Part shown: positions 9,792 through 18,680 of the stretch, one piece after another
Layout of the letters: every line of letters starts with the position of its first letter
Position numbering within the stretch: the stretch's first letter is position 1
Assembly (NCBI RefSeq): GCF_020099395.1
Contig: NZ_CP083590.1
Span: forward strand, 7,574,930-7,638,929
Reading direction: 5' to 3'
Source of the DNA: Streptomyces mobaraensis
GTDB taxonomy: Bacteria > Actinomycetota > Actinomycetes > Streptomycetales > Streptomycetaceae
DNA length: 64,000 bases
The notes under the pieces: model-generated
The model's database searches: none
Told to the model about the DNA's origin: nothing
Seen by the model: only the letters and a program-made list of their open reading frames with translations
Translations under genes and position numbers: made by a program

Positions 9792-10160
9792 ATGAGCCGG
9801 AAACCCGCACCCCGCGTCCGCGTGCGACGTGTCTACGACCCTCCCGAGCCCGCCGACGGCACCCGGGTCCTGGTCGACCGCCTCTGGCCGCGCAGCCTCG
9901 CCAAGGAGGACGCGCACGTCGACGAGTGGCCCAAGGAGCTCACGCCCTCCACCGAGCTGCGCCGGTGGTACCACGGTCACGACGGCGCGTTCGACGAGTT
10001 CCGCCGCCGCTACGAGGCCGAACTCGCCGCGCCCGAGGCGGCCGAGGCCCTCGGGCGTCTGCGCGGCCTCGTCGCCGAAGGCCCCGTCACCCTCCTGACC
10101 GCGGCCAAGGACCCGGCCCACAGCCATACGGAGGTGCTGCGCGGGCACCTCGGAGGGTGA
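9792..10160 (+). CDS. DUF488 family protein
   Basis: A 122-residue DUF488 protein. Diagnostic segments are RVLVDRLWPR near residue 27, LRRWYHGHD near 57, and the C-terminal LLTAAKDPAHSH near 105. The function of the family is not established. The start is ATG 9792, preceded by the good ribosome-binding site GGACAGGAG. The gene is transcribed divergently from the pirin gene. It appears complete and unremarkable. Confidence 0.88.
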   Translation: MSRKPAPRVRVRRVYDPPEPADGTRVLVDRLWPRSLAKEDAHVDEWPKELTPSTELRRWYHGHDGAFDEFRRRYEAELAAPEAAEALGRLRGLVAEGPVTLLTAAKDPAHSHTEVLRGHLGG

Positions 10161-10344
10161 AGGGCTGCAGGGACTTCAGGGGCATCGGGGACCATACGAG
10201 GCCGGTCGCGCGCTCGCCTCGGCGGGGACCGGGAGCGGACCGGCCGCGCACGTCGTGTCGCGTCCGGGCGCCCGGCCCGTCAGCAGGTACTCGGTGAGGC
10301 CCGCATCGGCGCCCCGGTCCCGACGGCCTGGTGCCTCCCCGGGA

Positions 10345-11592
10345 TTACTCGATCCACTTCCGGTCGAGCGCCATGCTCCGGATCCTGTCCAGGCTGAGCG
10401 GCGGCTCGGAACGGGTGACCGGACCGCTCTCCGCGAAGGAGTTGATTTCCCGGACCAGGACGCGACGGCCGTCCTTGCGGAGGGTGTCGGCGGTCCAGAC
10501 GACGGCGTCGCCTCCCTTCTCCGACGGGGTGCGGGTGACCTTGACCCGGGTCCCGTCCGGCAGGGGCCGGGCGCGGCAGTCGTCGCCGGCGTCGGACGGG
10601 CAGGTCATATGGCCGTCCAGCGCCTCCGCCATGCCGTCCTGCACATCCACTTCGATCATCGACTTGCCGTGGCCGTCGTCGTACACGAGTTGGACGAGGG
10701 CGTCGTCGGAGTGCAGATCCGTGATCCGGCCGCCGGGCGGCAGCAGGGAGAGCAGCACCCGGGCCAGGCGCCCGTCCGAGGCGGTGGGTTTCCCGGACGA
10801 GGAGGGGGCGCCGGCCGGCGGCAGGGCGTCGACGGCCTTGTGCCACGCCGGACTCCGCACGATCGAACCCAACTGGTCGAGGGTGAGGGCCGGGTCGGCG
10901 CCGCTCTCCGTGGCCTTCTCCTCGCCGCCCCCGAACTCCTGGAGCAGCAGGGACACGCCGTCCTTGGTGACGAGCTCGGCGTACCAGCGCCGCTGGCCGG
11001 TGTCGCCGGTGGGGCGGGTGAAGGACCGGGTGGTGTACAGCGTTCCCCCGCCGGGGAGTTCGCGCGCCTCGCACCGGTCGTACGGGCGGACCTGGACGGG
11101 CAGGCAGCCGTCCGGCCGGTCGCCTGGGTTCAGCCGCCGGATCGCGATGTCGAGAGCGGTGGCGCCGTGCGCGCCGGTGTAGGTGAGCTTGGCGGTCAGG
11201 GCCTGCCCGGCGTCCCCCGAGCCGGTCCCGCTCGCGCCCGTGACGGTGCCGCCCTTCGGCAGCAGGCTCGTGAGCGTCGCCACCATCTCCTGCCCGCTGA
11301 CGCGGGTGGGGGACGGCCGCGCGGTGCGGGGGGCCGCGGGGCGGACGTCCTCGGCCGGCGTGGCCCCGCCGGCCCCGCCGGTGTCCAGCAGCAGGGTGCC
11401 GCCGAGCGCGACGAGCGTCAGCGTGGCGGCCCCGGCACCGGCCTGGAGGAAGCGGGCCCGGCGCAGCCGGCGCCCACGCGCGGTGGCGCGGTCGACCAGG
11501 CCGGGGGAGGGCGGCGGGCAGGCTTCGGCCGCGTTCTTCAAGGCGGCGGACAGCCGCCGTGCCAACGCGTCGTCGTGGTCGTCGAGGGGCAT
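10345..11592 (-). CDS. Single-pass membrane protein linked to SigE-family sigma factor
   Basis: A 415-residue protein with a charged cytoplasmic N terminus (about 45 residues), one transmembrane helix (near residues 50-72, TLTLVALGGTLLL) and a long extracellular part containing two similar modules, each with an SLLP-GG segment and a conserved Cys pair (CLPVQVRPYDRC; CPSDAGDDC). It lies 101 bp downstream of an ECF sigma gene on the same strand, which is the usual place for a membrane-bound sigma partner in Streptomyces. I do not recognise a canonical anti-sigma zinc motif, so an anti-sigma role is inference from context. ATG 11592 is chosen over the longer frame that runs back into the sigma gene. 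Confidence 0.72.
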   Translation of the reverse strand: MPLDDHDDALARRLSAALKNAAEACPPPSPGLVDRATARGRRLRRARFLQAGAGAATLTLVALGGTLLLDTGGAGGATPAEDVRPAAPRTARPSPTRVSGQEMVATLTSLLPKGGTVTGASGTGSGDAGQALTAKLTYTGAHGATALDIAIRRLNPGDRPDGCLPVQVRPYDRCEARELPGGGTLYTTRSFTRPTGDTGQRRWYAELVTKDGVSLLLQEFGGGEEKATESGADPALTLDQLGSIVRSPAWHKAVDALPPAGAPSSSGKPTASDGRLARVLLSLLPPGGRITDLHSDDALVQLVYDDGHGKSMIEVDVQDGMAEALDGHMTCPSDAGDDCRARPLPDGTRVKVTRTPSEKGGDAVVWTADTLRKDGRRVLVREINSFAESGPVTRSEPPLSLDRIRSMALDRKWIE

Positions 11593-11693
11593 GGACAGCT
11601 CCGTTCGTACGGCTCGAACAGCGGTGACCGGGCAGCAAAGGTGGTGCCGGGCACCTCGGTGGATCCGCGGTGGGAAGGGGGGAGTGGGGCGGG

Positions 11694-12197
11694 TCAGCGG
11701 ACGGCCGGCTCGGACAGCTCGTCCCCGAGCAGCTCGCGCAACCGCCGCAGGGCCCGCAGGCTCCGCACCCGTACCGCGCCCTGCGAGATCTTCATCGCCG
11801 CGGCGGTCTCTTCGACCGTCCGGTCCTCCCAGTAACGCAGTACGAGCACGGCACGGTCCTTGGCGGCCAGCCGCGCCAGACCGTCCAGCAGCGTCAGCCG
11901 CAGCTCGACGTCGTCGGCGCGGCCGGCGGAGTCCGGGAAACAGTCGCTGGGGCGCTCGCGCGAACTGCGCAGCCGCCGGTGCGAGAGGAACGTCCGTACC
12001 AGCACGGTGTGCGCGTAGGCGACGGGCGACTGCCGGCGGTCGATCCGGCGCCACGACCGGAACATCTTGGCGAGGGTCTCCTGGACCAGGTCCTCCGCGA
12101 GGTGCCAGTCACCGCCGGTCAGCAGGCATGCCGTGCGGAACAGATAGCCGCTGCGCGCGGTCGCGAACTCCAGGTAGTCGCCGGGTGCTTCCCCCAC
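11694..12197 (-). CDS. SigE-family ECF RNA polymerase sigma factor
   Basis: A 167-residue sigma-70 family protein. Region 2 is seen as LFRTACLLTGGDWHLAEDLVQETLAKMF with the helix that binds the -10 element, and region 4 as LARLAAKDRAVLVLRYWEDRTVEETA followed by the HTH. Length and sequence match the SigE-family ECF group that is numerous in Streptomyces. It starts with GTG; a TTG or later start is possible. It is followed by a gene for a membrane protein that may control it. The upstream region contains a tandem 35-bp repeat array, so its promoter may be unusual. Confidence 0.9.
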   Translation of the reverse strand: MGEAPGDYLEFATARSGYLFRTACLLTGGDWHLAEDLVQETLAKMFRSWRRIDRRQSPVAYAHTVLVRTFLSHRRLRSSRERPSDCFPDSAGRADDVELRLTLLDGLARLAAKDRAVLVLRYWEDRTVEETAAAMKISQGAVRVRSLRALRRLRELLGDELSEPAVR

Positions 12198-12360
12198 CGT
12201 GTTTCCTTCCGTGATCCGATCTCTCCCCCTGTACGCGGTGGGGGGCGTCCGGCGTTACACGGAATCTTCACCGGTGCGCGGGTGACGTCCGCCGGGCGGC
12301 GAGGTCGCCTCCGCGTGGGTCCGTTCCGCGCGGGTCCGTCCCGGCCGTGGTCGGCCGCCC

Positions 12361-12605
12361 GGCCGCGTCGTCACCGCGGTCGGCCCGCGGCGCCCGGCCG
12401 CGTCGTCACCGAGGTCGGCCCGCGGCGCCCGGCCGCGTCGTCACCGAGGTCGGCCCGCGGCGCCCGGCCGCGTCGTCACCGCGGTCGGCCCGCGGCGCCC
12501 GGCCGCGTCGTCACCGAGGTCGGCCCGCGGCGCCCGGCCGCGTCGTCACCGAGGACGGCTCGCGGTGCCCGGTGGCGCCGTCACCGCGGACGGCCCGCGG
12601 TGCCC
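12361..12605. repeat. 35-bp tandem repeat array
   Basis: Copies begin at 12361, 12396, 12431, 12466, 12501 and 12536, exactly 35 bp apart, each starting GGCCGCGTCGTCACCG and differing mainly at one position (CGG or AGG after ACCG). A seventh, degenerate copy begins near 12571 and runs into the 3' end of the TetR gene. There are no unrelated spacers, so this is not a CRISPR array. It sits between the start of the sigma-factor gene and the stop of the TetR gene. Variable copy number by slippage is expected. Confidence 0.95.
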
Positions 12606-13207
12606 GGCGCGAGCAGCCGGTCCAGGGCGCGGCGGGTACGGGCCGGGGCCTCCGGGTCGGCGAGGAGCTGCAACTCCTGGTTGAGCGCGAGGTAGCAGCC
12701 GACGAGTTCGTACGTCACCTGCTCGGGGTCGGTGCCGGCGGGCAGGTCACCGGCCGCGACCGCGTGGCGGACCTCGGCCGCGAGGCGGCGGCGCCAGACG
12801 CGGCTGAGACGCACCACCGCGTCGCGCACCCGGCCGCCCCGGGCGTCGAACTCCACGGAGGCGGTGGTGAAGAGGCACCCGCCGGGGAAGACGGCGCGCT
12901 CGTGCTCCAGGTAGCCGATCCACGCCTCGCACACGGCGCGCAGCCGCGGCAGGCCCGGCGCGGCGTCCTCGGCGGGGTGCCAGACGGCATGGGCGAAGAC
13001 CGCGGAGGCGCCCTCCAGAACGGCGAGCTGGAGGGTCTCCTTGGTGCCGAAATGGCCGAGGACACCGGCCTTGCTCATGCCCAGGTCGGTGGCGAGCCGC
13101 CCGAGGGTCAGCCCCTCCAGGCCCTCCACCGAGGCGATCGCGATGCCGCGGTCGATGATGCGCCGGCGGGTGGAGCGGGCTTCGGCGGCGGACTTGCGTG
13201 GGCTCAT
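12581..13207 (-). CDS. TetR family transcriptional regulator
   Basis: A 208-residue TetR-type repressor. The N-terminal HTH spans about residues 12-60 with LTLGRLATDLGMSKAGVLGHF; the C-terminal domain resembles the TetR_C_6 type. It is divergent from a KAS III-like gene with a 171-bp intergenic region that holds a likely operator, so it probably controls that gene and itself. The last codons overlap the degenerate end of the 35-bp tandem repeat array, meaning the array has grown into, or out of, the 3' end of this gene. Confidence 0.9.
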   Translation of the reverse strand: MSPRKSAAEARSTRRRIIDRGIAIASVEGLEGLTLGRLATDLGMSKAGVLGHFGTKETLQLAVLEGASAVFAHAVWHPAEDAAPGLPRLRAVCEAWIGYLEHERAVFPGGCLFTTASVEFDARGGRVRDAVVRLSRVWRRRLAAEVRHAVAAGDLPAGTDPEQVTYELVGCYLALNQELQLLADPEAPARTRRALDRLLAPGTAGRPR

Positions 13208-13236
13208 CCGGCCATCCTAGTCATCCGGGCGGCATT

Positions 13237-13264
13237 TAGCTTCCGATCGGTCGGTTGCTATATT
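13237..13264 (+). promoter_or_regulatory. Probable TetR operator and -10 element of the KAS III gene
   Basis: Positions 13237-13260 form an imperfect palindrome (18 of 24 positions symmetric), TAGC-TTCCGATCGGTCGG-TTGCTA in outline. TATATT at 13259-13264 is a good -10 box for the rightward gene. A repressor bound here would block RNA polymerase. Binding by the adjacent TetR protein is inference. Confidence 0.55.
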
Positions 13265-13323
13265 CCGGCGTGGCGGTGCCTCGCCCGGCCGGACCCCGGG
13301 TGCGCCGCCCTTCCTGTCGAGTC

Positions 13324-13367
13324 GCAGCGAAGCAGACCGAAGCAAGCAGCGAAGCAGACCGAAGCAA
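13324..13367 (+). repeat. Perfect 22-bp tandem duplication before the KAS III ribosome-binding site
   Basis: Two identical 22-bp units lie head to tail at 13324-13345 and 13346-13367, each beginning GCAGCGAAGCAGACC. The second is followed at once by the ribosome-binding site AAGGAG and GTG start. The duplication lengthens the 5' leader of the gene. Confidence 0.9.
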
Positions 13368-13378
13368 GGAGAACGACC

Positions 13379-14323
13379 GTGCCGGGATCCCGTATCGCCG
13401 CCCTGGGCCACTACCAGCCGTCGCGCGTCCTGACCAACGACGACCTGGCGGGCATGGTCGACACCAGTGACGAGTGGATCCGCCGCCGGACCGGCATCGC
13501 CACCCGGCGGATCGCCGCCGAGACCGAGTCGGTCGCCGACATGGCGACCGCCGCGGCGGCCAAGGCCCTCGCCGCGGCCGGCCTGGCGCCCTCCGACATC
13601 GACCTGGTCACGGTGGCGACCTGTACCGCCGTCGACCGCTGCCCGTCGACCGCCGCCCAGGTGGCCGGACGCCTCGGCATCCCCTCGGCCGTCGCGTACG
13701 ACCTCAACAACGGCTGCGCCGGCTTCTGCACCGCCCTTGCCACCGCCGACCACTCCGTCCGCGCCGGCGCCGCCCGCCACGCCCTGGTCATCGGCGCGGA
13801 GAAGATGTCCGACGTCACCGACTGGACCGACCGCGGCACCTGCGTCCTGCTCGGCGACGGCGCGGGCGCGGCCGTCGTCAGCGCCGCCGGCCACGAGGGG
13901 ATAGGCCCGGTCGTCTGGGGCTCGGACCCGACGCGCGCCGACGCCGTCCGGCTCGTCGGCGACTGGCACCCGCGCTTCGCCCAGGAGGGCCAGACCGTCT
14001 TCCGCTGGGTCACCGCCGAACTCCCGGCCCTCGCCCGCGAGGCGTGCCGCCGCGCCGGGCTCGCCCCGTCCGACCTGGCGGGCCTGGTCACCCACCAGGC
14101 CAACCTGCGCATCATCGAGTCCGTCGCCCGCCAACTCGACCTGCCCGACAGCGTGGTGGTCGCCCAGGACGTCGTCGACTCCGGCAATACCTCCGCCGCG
14201 TCCGTGCCCCTCGCCCTCGCCAAACTGACCGAGCGCGGCGAACTGCCCAGCGGCGGACCGGTCCTGCTGATGGCCTTCGGCGGCGGGATGTCCTGGGCGG
14301 GGCAGATTGTCACGTGCCCTTGA
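13379..14323 (+). CDS. 3-oxoacyl-ACP synthase III (KAS III/FabH-like)
   Basis: A 314-residue thiolase-fold condensing enzyme. The FabH triad is complete: Cys113 in NNGCAGF, His239 in VTHQANLRI and Asn270 in DSGNTSAAS. The N terminus SRIAALGHYQPSRVLTNDDL is typical. GTG 13379 follows AAGGAG; the same frame is open for a kilobase upstream but that part reads as repeats and antisense of the TetR gene. A lone, TetR-controlled KAS III outside a fab operon could make a special starter unit for a polyketide or lipid, or act as a substitute enzyme under inhibitor stress. The sequence does not decide. Confidence 0.9.
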   Translation: MPGSRIAALGHYQPSRVLTNDDLAGMVDTSDEWIRRRTGIATRRIAAETESVADMATAAAAKALAAAGLAPSDIDLVTVATCTAVDRCPSTAAQVAGRLGIPSAVAYDLNNGCAGFCTALATADHSVRAGAARHALVIGAEKMSDVTDWTDRGTCVLLGDGAGAAVVSAAGHEGIGPVVWGSDPTRADAVRLVGDWHPRFAQEGQTVFRWVTAELPALAREACRRAGLAPSDLAGLVTHQANLRIIESVARQLDLPDSVVVAQDVVDSGNTSAASVPLALAKLTERGELPSGGPVLLMAFGGGMSWAGQIVTCP

Positions 14324-14531
14324 GGGGGGAGCGTTCCGGGCCGGTGCTCACTCATGCCTCCGGCGGGCGTCGGAGGTAGGTGGTCGGCGCGGCCGCCGCG
14401 CCATCCGCGCCTGTCAGGTCGCCTGCCGCGGGTTTCCGCGGAGATTGGCGACGGTGCGGGCGGGGACCACGGCGTCGTGCGGAGGCACAGGGCGGTCGGA
14501 GTCGGTGGGGCCCCGGGGGAGAAAGACCGGG

Positions 14532-15527
14532 TCAGCCGCGCGTCGCGGTCTCCGAGGGGAGTTCGCCGAAGCGGGCGCGGTACTCGCGGGCGAAGCGGCC
14601 CAGGTGCGCGACGCCCCACCGGTAGGCGATCGTGCCGACAGGGTCGGTGGAGGCGAGGATGTCCTCGCGGATCCGGTCGAGCCGCAGGCCGCGGACGTAG
14701 GCCATGGGCGGCAGGCCGAGCCGGTCGCGGAACGCGGCGCTGAGGGTCCGCGGACTGCAGCCCGCGGCGTCGGAGATGCCGCCGAGGCTGATGCGCTCGG
14801 CGAGGTTCGCTTCGATGTACGCGAGGGCCGCCCGCAAGGAGCGCGGTAGGCCGGGTCGCGGACCGTCGCGCAGCTCGTCGGTGTGCGAGTGCGGCTGGGC
14901 CAGGAGCAGGGCGGTGACGAGGCAGCGCAGCTGGCCGCGCCGCAGCTCCGCGCGCTGGAACAGGGGGTCTCCCGAGTCGAGCTGTTCGACGAGGGAGTGG
15001 ATCAGCAGTCGCACCGCCCGGCCCTTGGACCCCGCCAGGTCGAGGGCGAAGTCGAAGCGCACGGTGGACGCCGGCGGACGCCCGGTCAGCGCGGTGAACT
15101 CCCGCCGGACCAGGGCGGCGTCGATCCGCAGGCCCAGGAACCGCGTCCGCCGGCTGGGCAGGGGCCGCAGTTCCTGGGTGTCCCCGGGGTTGGCGACTCC
15201 CGCCGTCGACTCGTCGAGGGTCGCCCGCAGGCCCCCGCACGAAGCCGAGATGGCCCCGCACACACCGACGTTGACGAAGTAGGAGCCGCCGTCACGGCCC
15301 CCGGCCGGGGCGACGCGCACATCGAGCGGCGAGGCGAAGCAGCCCACCGCGAAGTCGTGCGCGGCCGTGCCGCGCAGTTCGTGCTCGCCGCCGCTCAGCT
15401 CGCCCAGGGGCGATGTGGCGATCGCCCCGCCGAACAGCCGGGCGGCGGCGTCGAGCAGGTCGACGGGGTTGCGAGACCTGGTGATGAGGTGGTTGCGCAG
15501 CGGCGTCGGCACGGTGGTGTCGGTCAT
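14532..15527 (-). CDS. AraC family transcriptional regulator
   Basis: A 331-residue regulator with an N-terminal AraC-binding-like domain (about residues 20-210) and a C-terminal double HTH (about 225-325; ISLGGISDAAGCSPRTLSAAFRD, then GTIAYRWGVAHLGRFAREYRARFG). This layout is common in actinobacterial AraC proteins of unknown ligand. It converges on the KAS III gene and lies 274 bp from the stop of the FAD monooxygenase gene on the same strand. No obvious regulon is visible. The ATG at 15527 gives a normal N terminus. Confidence 0.9.
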   Translation of the reverse strand: MTDTTVPTPLRNHLITRSRNPVDLLDAAARLFGGAIATSPLGELSGGEHELRGTAAHDFAVGCFASPLDVRVAPAGGRDGGSYFVNVGVCGAISASCGGLRATLDESTAGVANPGDTQELRPLPSRRTRFLGLRIDAALVRREFTALTGRPPASTVRFDFALDLAGSKGRAVRLLIHSLVEQLDSGDPLFQRAELRRGQLRCLVTALLLAQPHSHTDELRDGPRPGLPRSLRAALAYIEANLAERISLGGISDAAGCSPRTLSAAFRDRLGLPPMAYVRGLRLDRIREDILASTDPVGTIAYRWGVAHLGRFAREYRARFGELPSETATRG

Positions 15528-15801
15528 CTCTCCAGGATCTATCGGCGGCCATGGCCACCGGGCCCGCCCCTTGCCTCGGCCCCTCCGGACGCGCGGCCCG
15601 CCGCTTCCCTCGGGGCCCCTCGCCGATGTGACCGCCGGGGAACGACCGGGCCGCCTTGGGGCGTCGTACCAGCGCGCCCTCGCGGTCGCCGTTCCCTCGC
15701 GGTCGCCGCGCTCCGTGGTCCCGCGCGCCCGGCTCGCGAAGTCCTCCGCCCCCGCCGGCCGGTGCCCGGCCCCCAGGGCTCCGGATCGACGGGCCGGACG
15801 G

Positions 15802-16947
15802 TCATGCGGGCTCGGCCATCAGCCGGTGGCAGGAATCGACCAGCGGGTACGCCACGTGGTGGCGCCGCGCCCGTTCCAGGCGGACGATCGCCACCGAGGT
15901 CTCGACGAGCGTCCGGCACCGTCGCGCGCGCCGGCCGGCGAACGCCCGGAGCGCCGCGCCGACGGACTCGTGCCGCACGAGCTCCCGGGCCAGCACGAGC
16001 CCGTCCTCGACGGCCAGGGCGGTGCCGCCGGCCGTCTGCGGTGCGGGCGCGTGCGCCGCGTCGCCGATCAGCACGCTGTTGCCCCGGTTCCAGGCGCCCG
16101 CCACGAGCATGGTCAGCACCGGGCGGCGCACCACCGATTCCGACGTGGACACCAGGGCGCGGATCTCCTCCACCCGGCCCGGGAAGGGGGCCAGCAATCG
16201 CCGCAGGCGCGGGGCGAGTTCGGCGTCGGGCAGGACGCTCCGCTCGGCACCGTTCTCCGTGTTCTCCGTGTTCTCCGTCAGGAACACGTACGCCTGCCCG
16301 TCCGAGAGGGGCACGAGACCGGCGGCGCCGGCCTTCCCCGCGAACTGGTGGATCCCGGTGGCCCACGGCGGGCGTGGTACCAGAGCCCGCCAGACCACCT
16401 GCCCGTGACAGCCGGGCGAGGTCTCCAGCCCCAGCAGACCCCGTGTCGTCGAGCGGATCCCGTCCGCGCCCACCAGCAGCGCGGCTCGCCGTGCCGTCCC
16501 GTCCGACAACCGTACGCGGACCGGTTCCCGCTCCGGATCCACCGCGGTGACGGTCACTCCGTGGCGGACCACCACACCGCGCCGCTCGGCTTCCGCGCGC
16601 AGGACGCCGTGCAGTGCGGGACGGGCGATACCGGCCATGGCCGGCCGCCGCGCACCGATCAGGCGCGGCAACCGGACCTCACCCACGGGCTCACCGCGCA
16701 CGTCCACACGCGTGATCGTGCTCATGCCGTAGCCCTCGGCCAGACACGTGTCCGCGAGACCCAGCGCGTCCAGCGCGCGCAGCGAAGGGCCGGTGAGGCA
16801 CAGCCCCCAACCGGAAGCCGCCTCCGGCGGTCCGGCCTCGGCGATCTCCACCTGCCATCCCTCGCGTGCCAGGGCGGTGGCCGCTGCCAGACCGGCCACG
16901 CCCGCACCCACGATCACGGCCGTCCGCGCATCGCGACAGTTCTCCAT
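15802..16947 (-). CDS. FAD-dependent monooxygenase
   Basis: A 381-residue flavoprotein monooxygenase of the PHBH-like group. The FAD-binding GxGxxG is in AVIVGAGVAGLAAA near residue 10; the second FAD motif is GNSVLIGDAAHAPAPQ near 285-300; VGADGIRS is the DG motif. ATG 16947 is chosen because it places the dinucleotide-binding strand at the very N terminus. A threefold TEN repeat, encoded by three 9-bp direct repeats at 16252-16278, sits in a surface loop between domains. The gene is divergent from a PLP decarboxylase gene, so it may act in the same pathway, hydroxylating an aromatic or similar substrate. Confidence 0.88.
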   Translation of the reverse strand: MENCRDARTAVIVGAGVAGLAAATALAREGWQVEIAEAGPPEAASGWGLCLTGPSLRALDALGLADTCLAEGYGMSTITRVDVRGEPVGEVRLPRLIGARRPAMAGIARPALHGVLRAEAERRGVVVRHGVTVTAVDPEREPVRVRLSDGTARRAALLVGADGIRSTTRGLLGLETSPGCHGQVVWRALVPRPPWATGIHQFAGKAGAAGLVPLSDGQAYVFLTENTENTENGAERSVLPDAELAPRLRRLLAPFPGRVEEIRALVSTSESVVRRPVLTMLVAGAWNRGNSVLIGDAAHAPAPQTAGGTALAVEDGLVLARELVRHESVGAALRAFAGRRARRCRTLVETSVAIVRLERARRHHVAYPLVDSCHRLMAEPA

Positions 16948-17267
16948 GTACGTACGCCTCCAGAACGCCGATTCCCTCCGGAACCGTAGGGCGCGTCGGC
17001 CCTCCGCCTTATCCGAATCGGGCGACGGCCGTCCGCTGTCGGCAAGCGGCCCCCGGACACCCCGGGGCATGCGGGGAGTTGGCCCCCCGCGCGCAAGCAA
17101 CAGGGGCACGGCGCACCGCCATCGGACGGGGGCCGGGGAGCGCGTCACGGCGCACATACACCCGGGATGCGCTTCCCCCGTTCGGGTGAGACCGCGGACG
17201 AGGGCCGCGCGTCCGGAGGGGCCGTGGCTACCGTGGCCCGGTCGGGCTGTGGCGCTGGGGGGCGGAC
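16948..17267. other. Divergent intergenic region, no gene seen
   Basis: This 320-bp stretch separates the FAD monooxygenase (leftward) from the PLP decarboxylase (rightward) and should hold both promoters. I see no convincing palindrome, RNA or small ORF in it. Confidence 0.5.
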
Positions 17268-18680
17268 GTGGAGCTGAAACGGTGGCTGGCGTACGGGGTC
17301 GAGGCGTTCGAGGCGTGGACCCGGTCGTACGAGGAGTACACGGCCCACCCGGCCATGGAGGTCACCGAGGACGCCTGCGCCGAGGCGTTCGCCGAACTGG
17401 CCGGCAGGCTGCGCGGCAGCTACCCGTTCTTCCACCCCTGCTACGCGGGACAGATGCTCAAGCCCCCGCATCCGGCCGCCGTCGCCGGATACCTCGCCGC
17501 GATGCTCGTCAACTCCAACAACCACGCGCTGGACGGCGGCCCCGCCACCTCCGCCCTGGAGGAGGAGGCCGTCGCTCAACTGGCCTCCATGCTGGGCCTG
17601 GGGGAGACCTTTCTCGGGCATCTCACCAGCAACGGCACCCTGGCGAACCTGGAGGCGCTGTTCGTCGCCCGGGAGAGCCGGCCCGGACGTTCCGTCGCGG
17701 TCGGTGCCGAAGCCCACTACACCCACGCGCGGATGTGCCACCTGCTGGGCGTGCGGGTGCGCACCGTGCCGGCCGACGGCGCGGGACGGATGGACGTGGG
17801 GGCTCTGGAGCGGCTGCTCGCCTCGGGGGACGTGGGCACCGTCGTCGTCACCACCGGCACCACGGCGCTGGGCGCGGTCGACCCCGTGCACCGCGTCGTG
17901 CCGCTGGCGCGGCGGTACGGTGCCCGCGTCCATGTGGACGCCGCCTACGGCGGGTTCTTCACGCTGCTCACCGACGACCCGCTCCTCGACGAGGACACCG
18001 CCGACGCGCTCCGGGCCGTCGGCCGGTGCGACTCGGTGGTGATCGACCCGCACAAGCACGGCCTCCAGCCCTACGGCTGCGGCGCGGTCCTCTTCGCCGA
18101 CCCCACGGTGGCCCGCTTCTACCGGCACGACTCTCCCTACACCTACTTCACCTCCGCCCGGCCGCACCTGGGCGAGATCAGCCTGGAGTGCTCACGGTCG
18201 GGAGCCGCCGCGGCCGCCTTGTGGCTGACGCTCCGGCTGCTGCCGCTCACCCGGCAGGGGCTGGGCGGAGTGCTCGCCGCAGGGCGCCGGGCGGCCCTCC
18301 GATGGGCCGATCTGATCGCCGCCACGCCCCACCTGGAGCTCTACCAGCGGCCCGAGCTCGACATCATGACGTACCACCCGCGCACCGAACCCGCCGCTCT
18401 GTCCCGCATCGGCACCGCGTCGCGAGAGGTCATGCGGCGCGGCATGGAAGTCCGCCGCATGGAAGCCCGCGGCATGGATGCCAAAGAAGCCAAGGAGACC
18501 CCCGTCTTCCTCAGCGTCGCACGGGTCGACGCGGACGCCTTCACCCGGCGCCACCCGCACGTCGTACGCGATGACGAGGACACGCACGTCCTGCGCAGCG
18601 TCCTGATGAAACCGGAGAGCGAGCCGTACCTGGACCGCCTGCACCACCGCGTCGCGGACCTCGCGAAGCCGGCGGAGTGA
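17268..18680 (+). CDS. PLP-dependent group II decarboxylase
   Basis: A 470-residue fold-type I PLP enzyme of the aromatic-L-amino-acid/glutamate decarboxylase group. Landmarks are HLTSNGTLANLEAL near residue 120, the PLP-stacking region AEAHYTHARMCH near 150, VHVDAAYGG with the PLP-nitrogen Asp, and DPHKHGLQPYG with the Schiff-base Lys263. The C-terminal part has a short Met/Arg/Glu-rich repeat (MEVRR-MEARG-MDAKE), probably a loop expansion. It starts with GTG and is followed by the ATP-grasp/decarboxylase fusion on the same strand, 393 bp downstream. The substrate cannot be read from the sequence. Confidence 0.9.
   Translation: MELKRWLAYGVEAFEAWTRSYEEYTAHPAMEVTEDACAEAFAELAGRLRGSYPFFHPCYAGQMLKPPHPAAVAGYLAAMLVNSNNHALDGGPATSALEEEAVAQLASMLGLGETFLGHLTSNGTLANLEALFVARESRPGRSVAVGAEAHYTHARMCHLLGVRVRTVPADGAGRMDVGALERLLASGDVGTVVVTTGTTALGAVDPVHRVVPLARRYGARVHVDAAYGGFFTLLTDDPLLDEDTADALRAVGRCDSVVIDPHKHGLQPYGCGAVLFADPTVARFYRHDSPYTYFTSARPHLGEISLECSRSGAAAAALWLTLRLLPLTRQGLGGVLAAGRRAALRWADLIAATPHLELYQRPELDIMTYHPRTEPAALSRIGTASREVMRRGMEVRRMEARGMDAKEAKETPVFLSVARVDADAFTRRHPHVVRDDEDTHVLRSVLMKPESEPYLDRLHHRVADLAKPAE

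Noticed and set aside
12361..12605. Possible CRISPR array
   Set aside because: Units follow one another directly with no spacers of unrelated sequence, and no cas genes are near.
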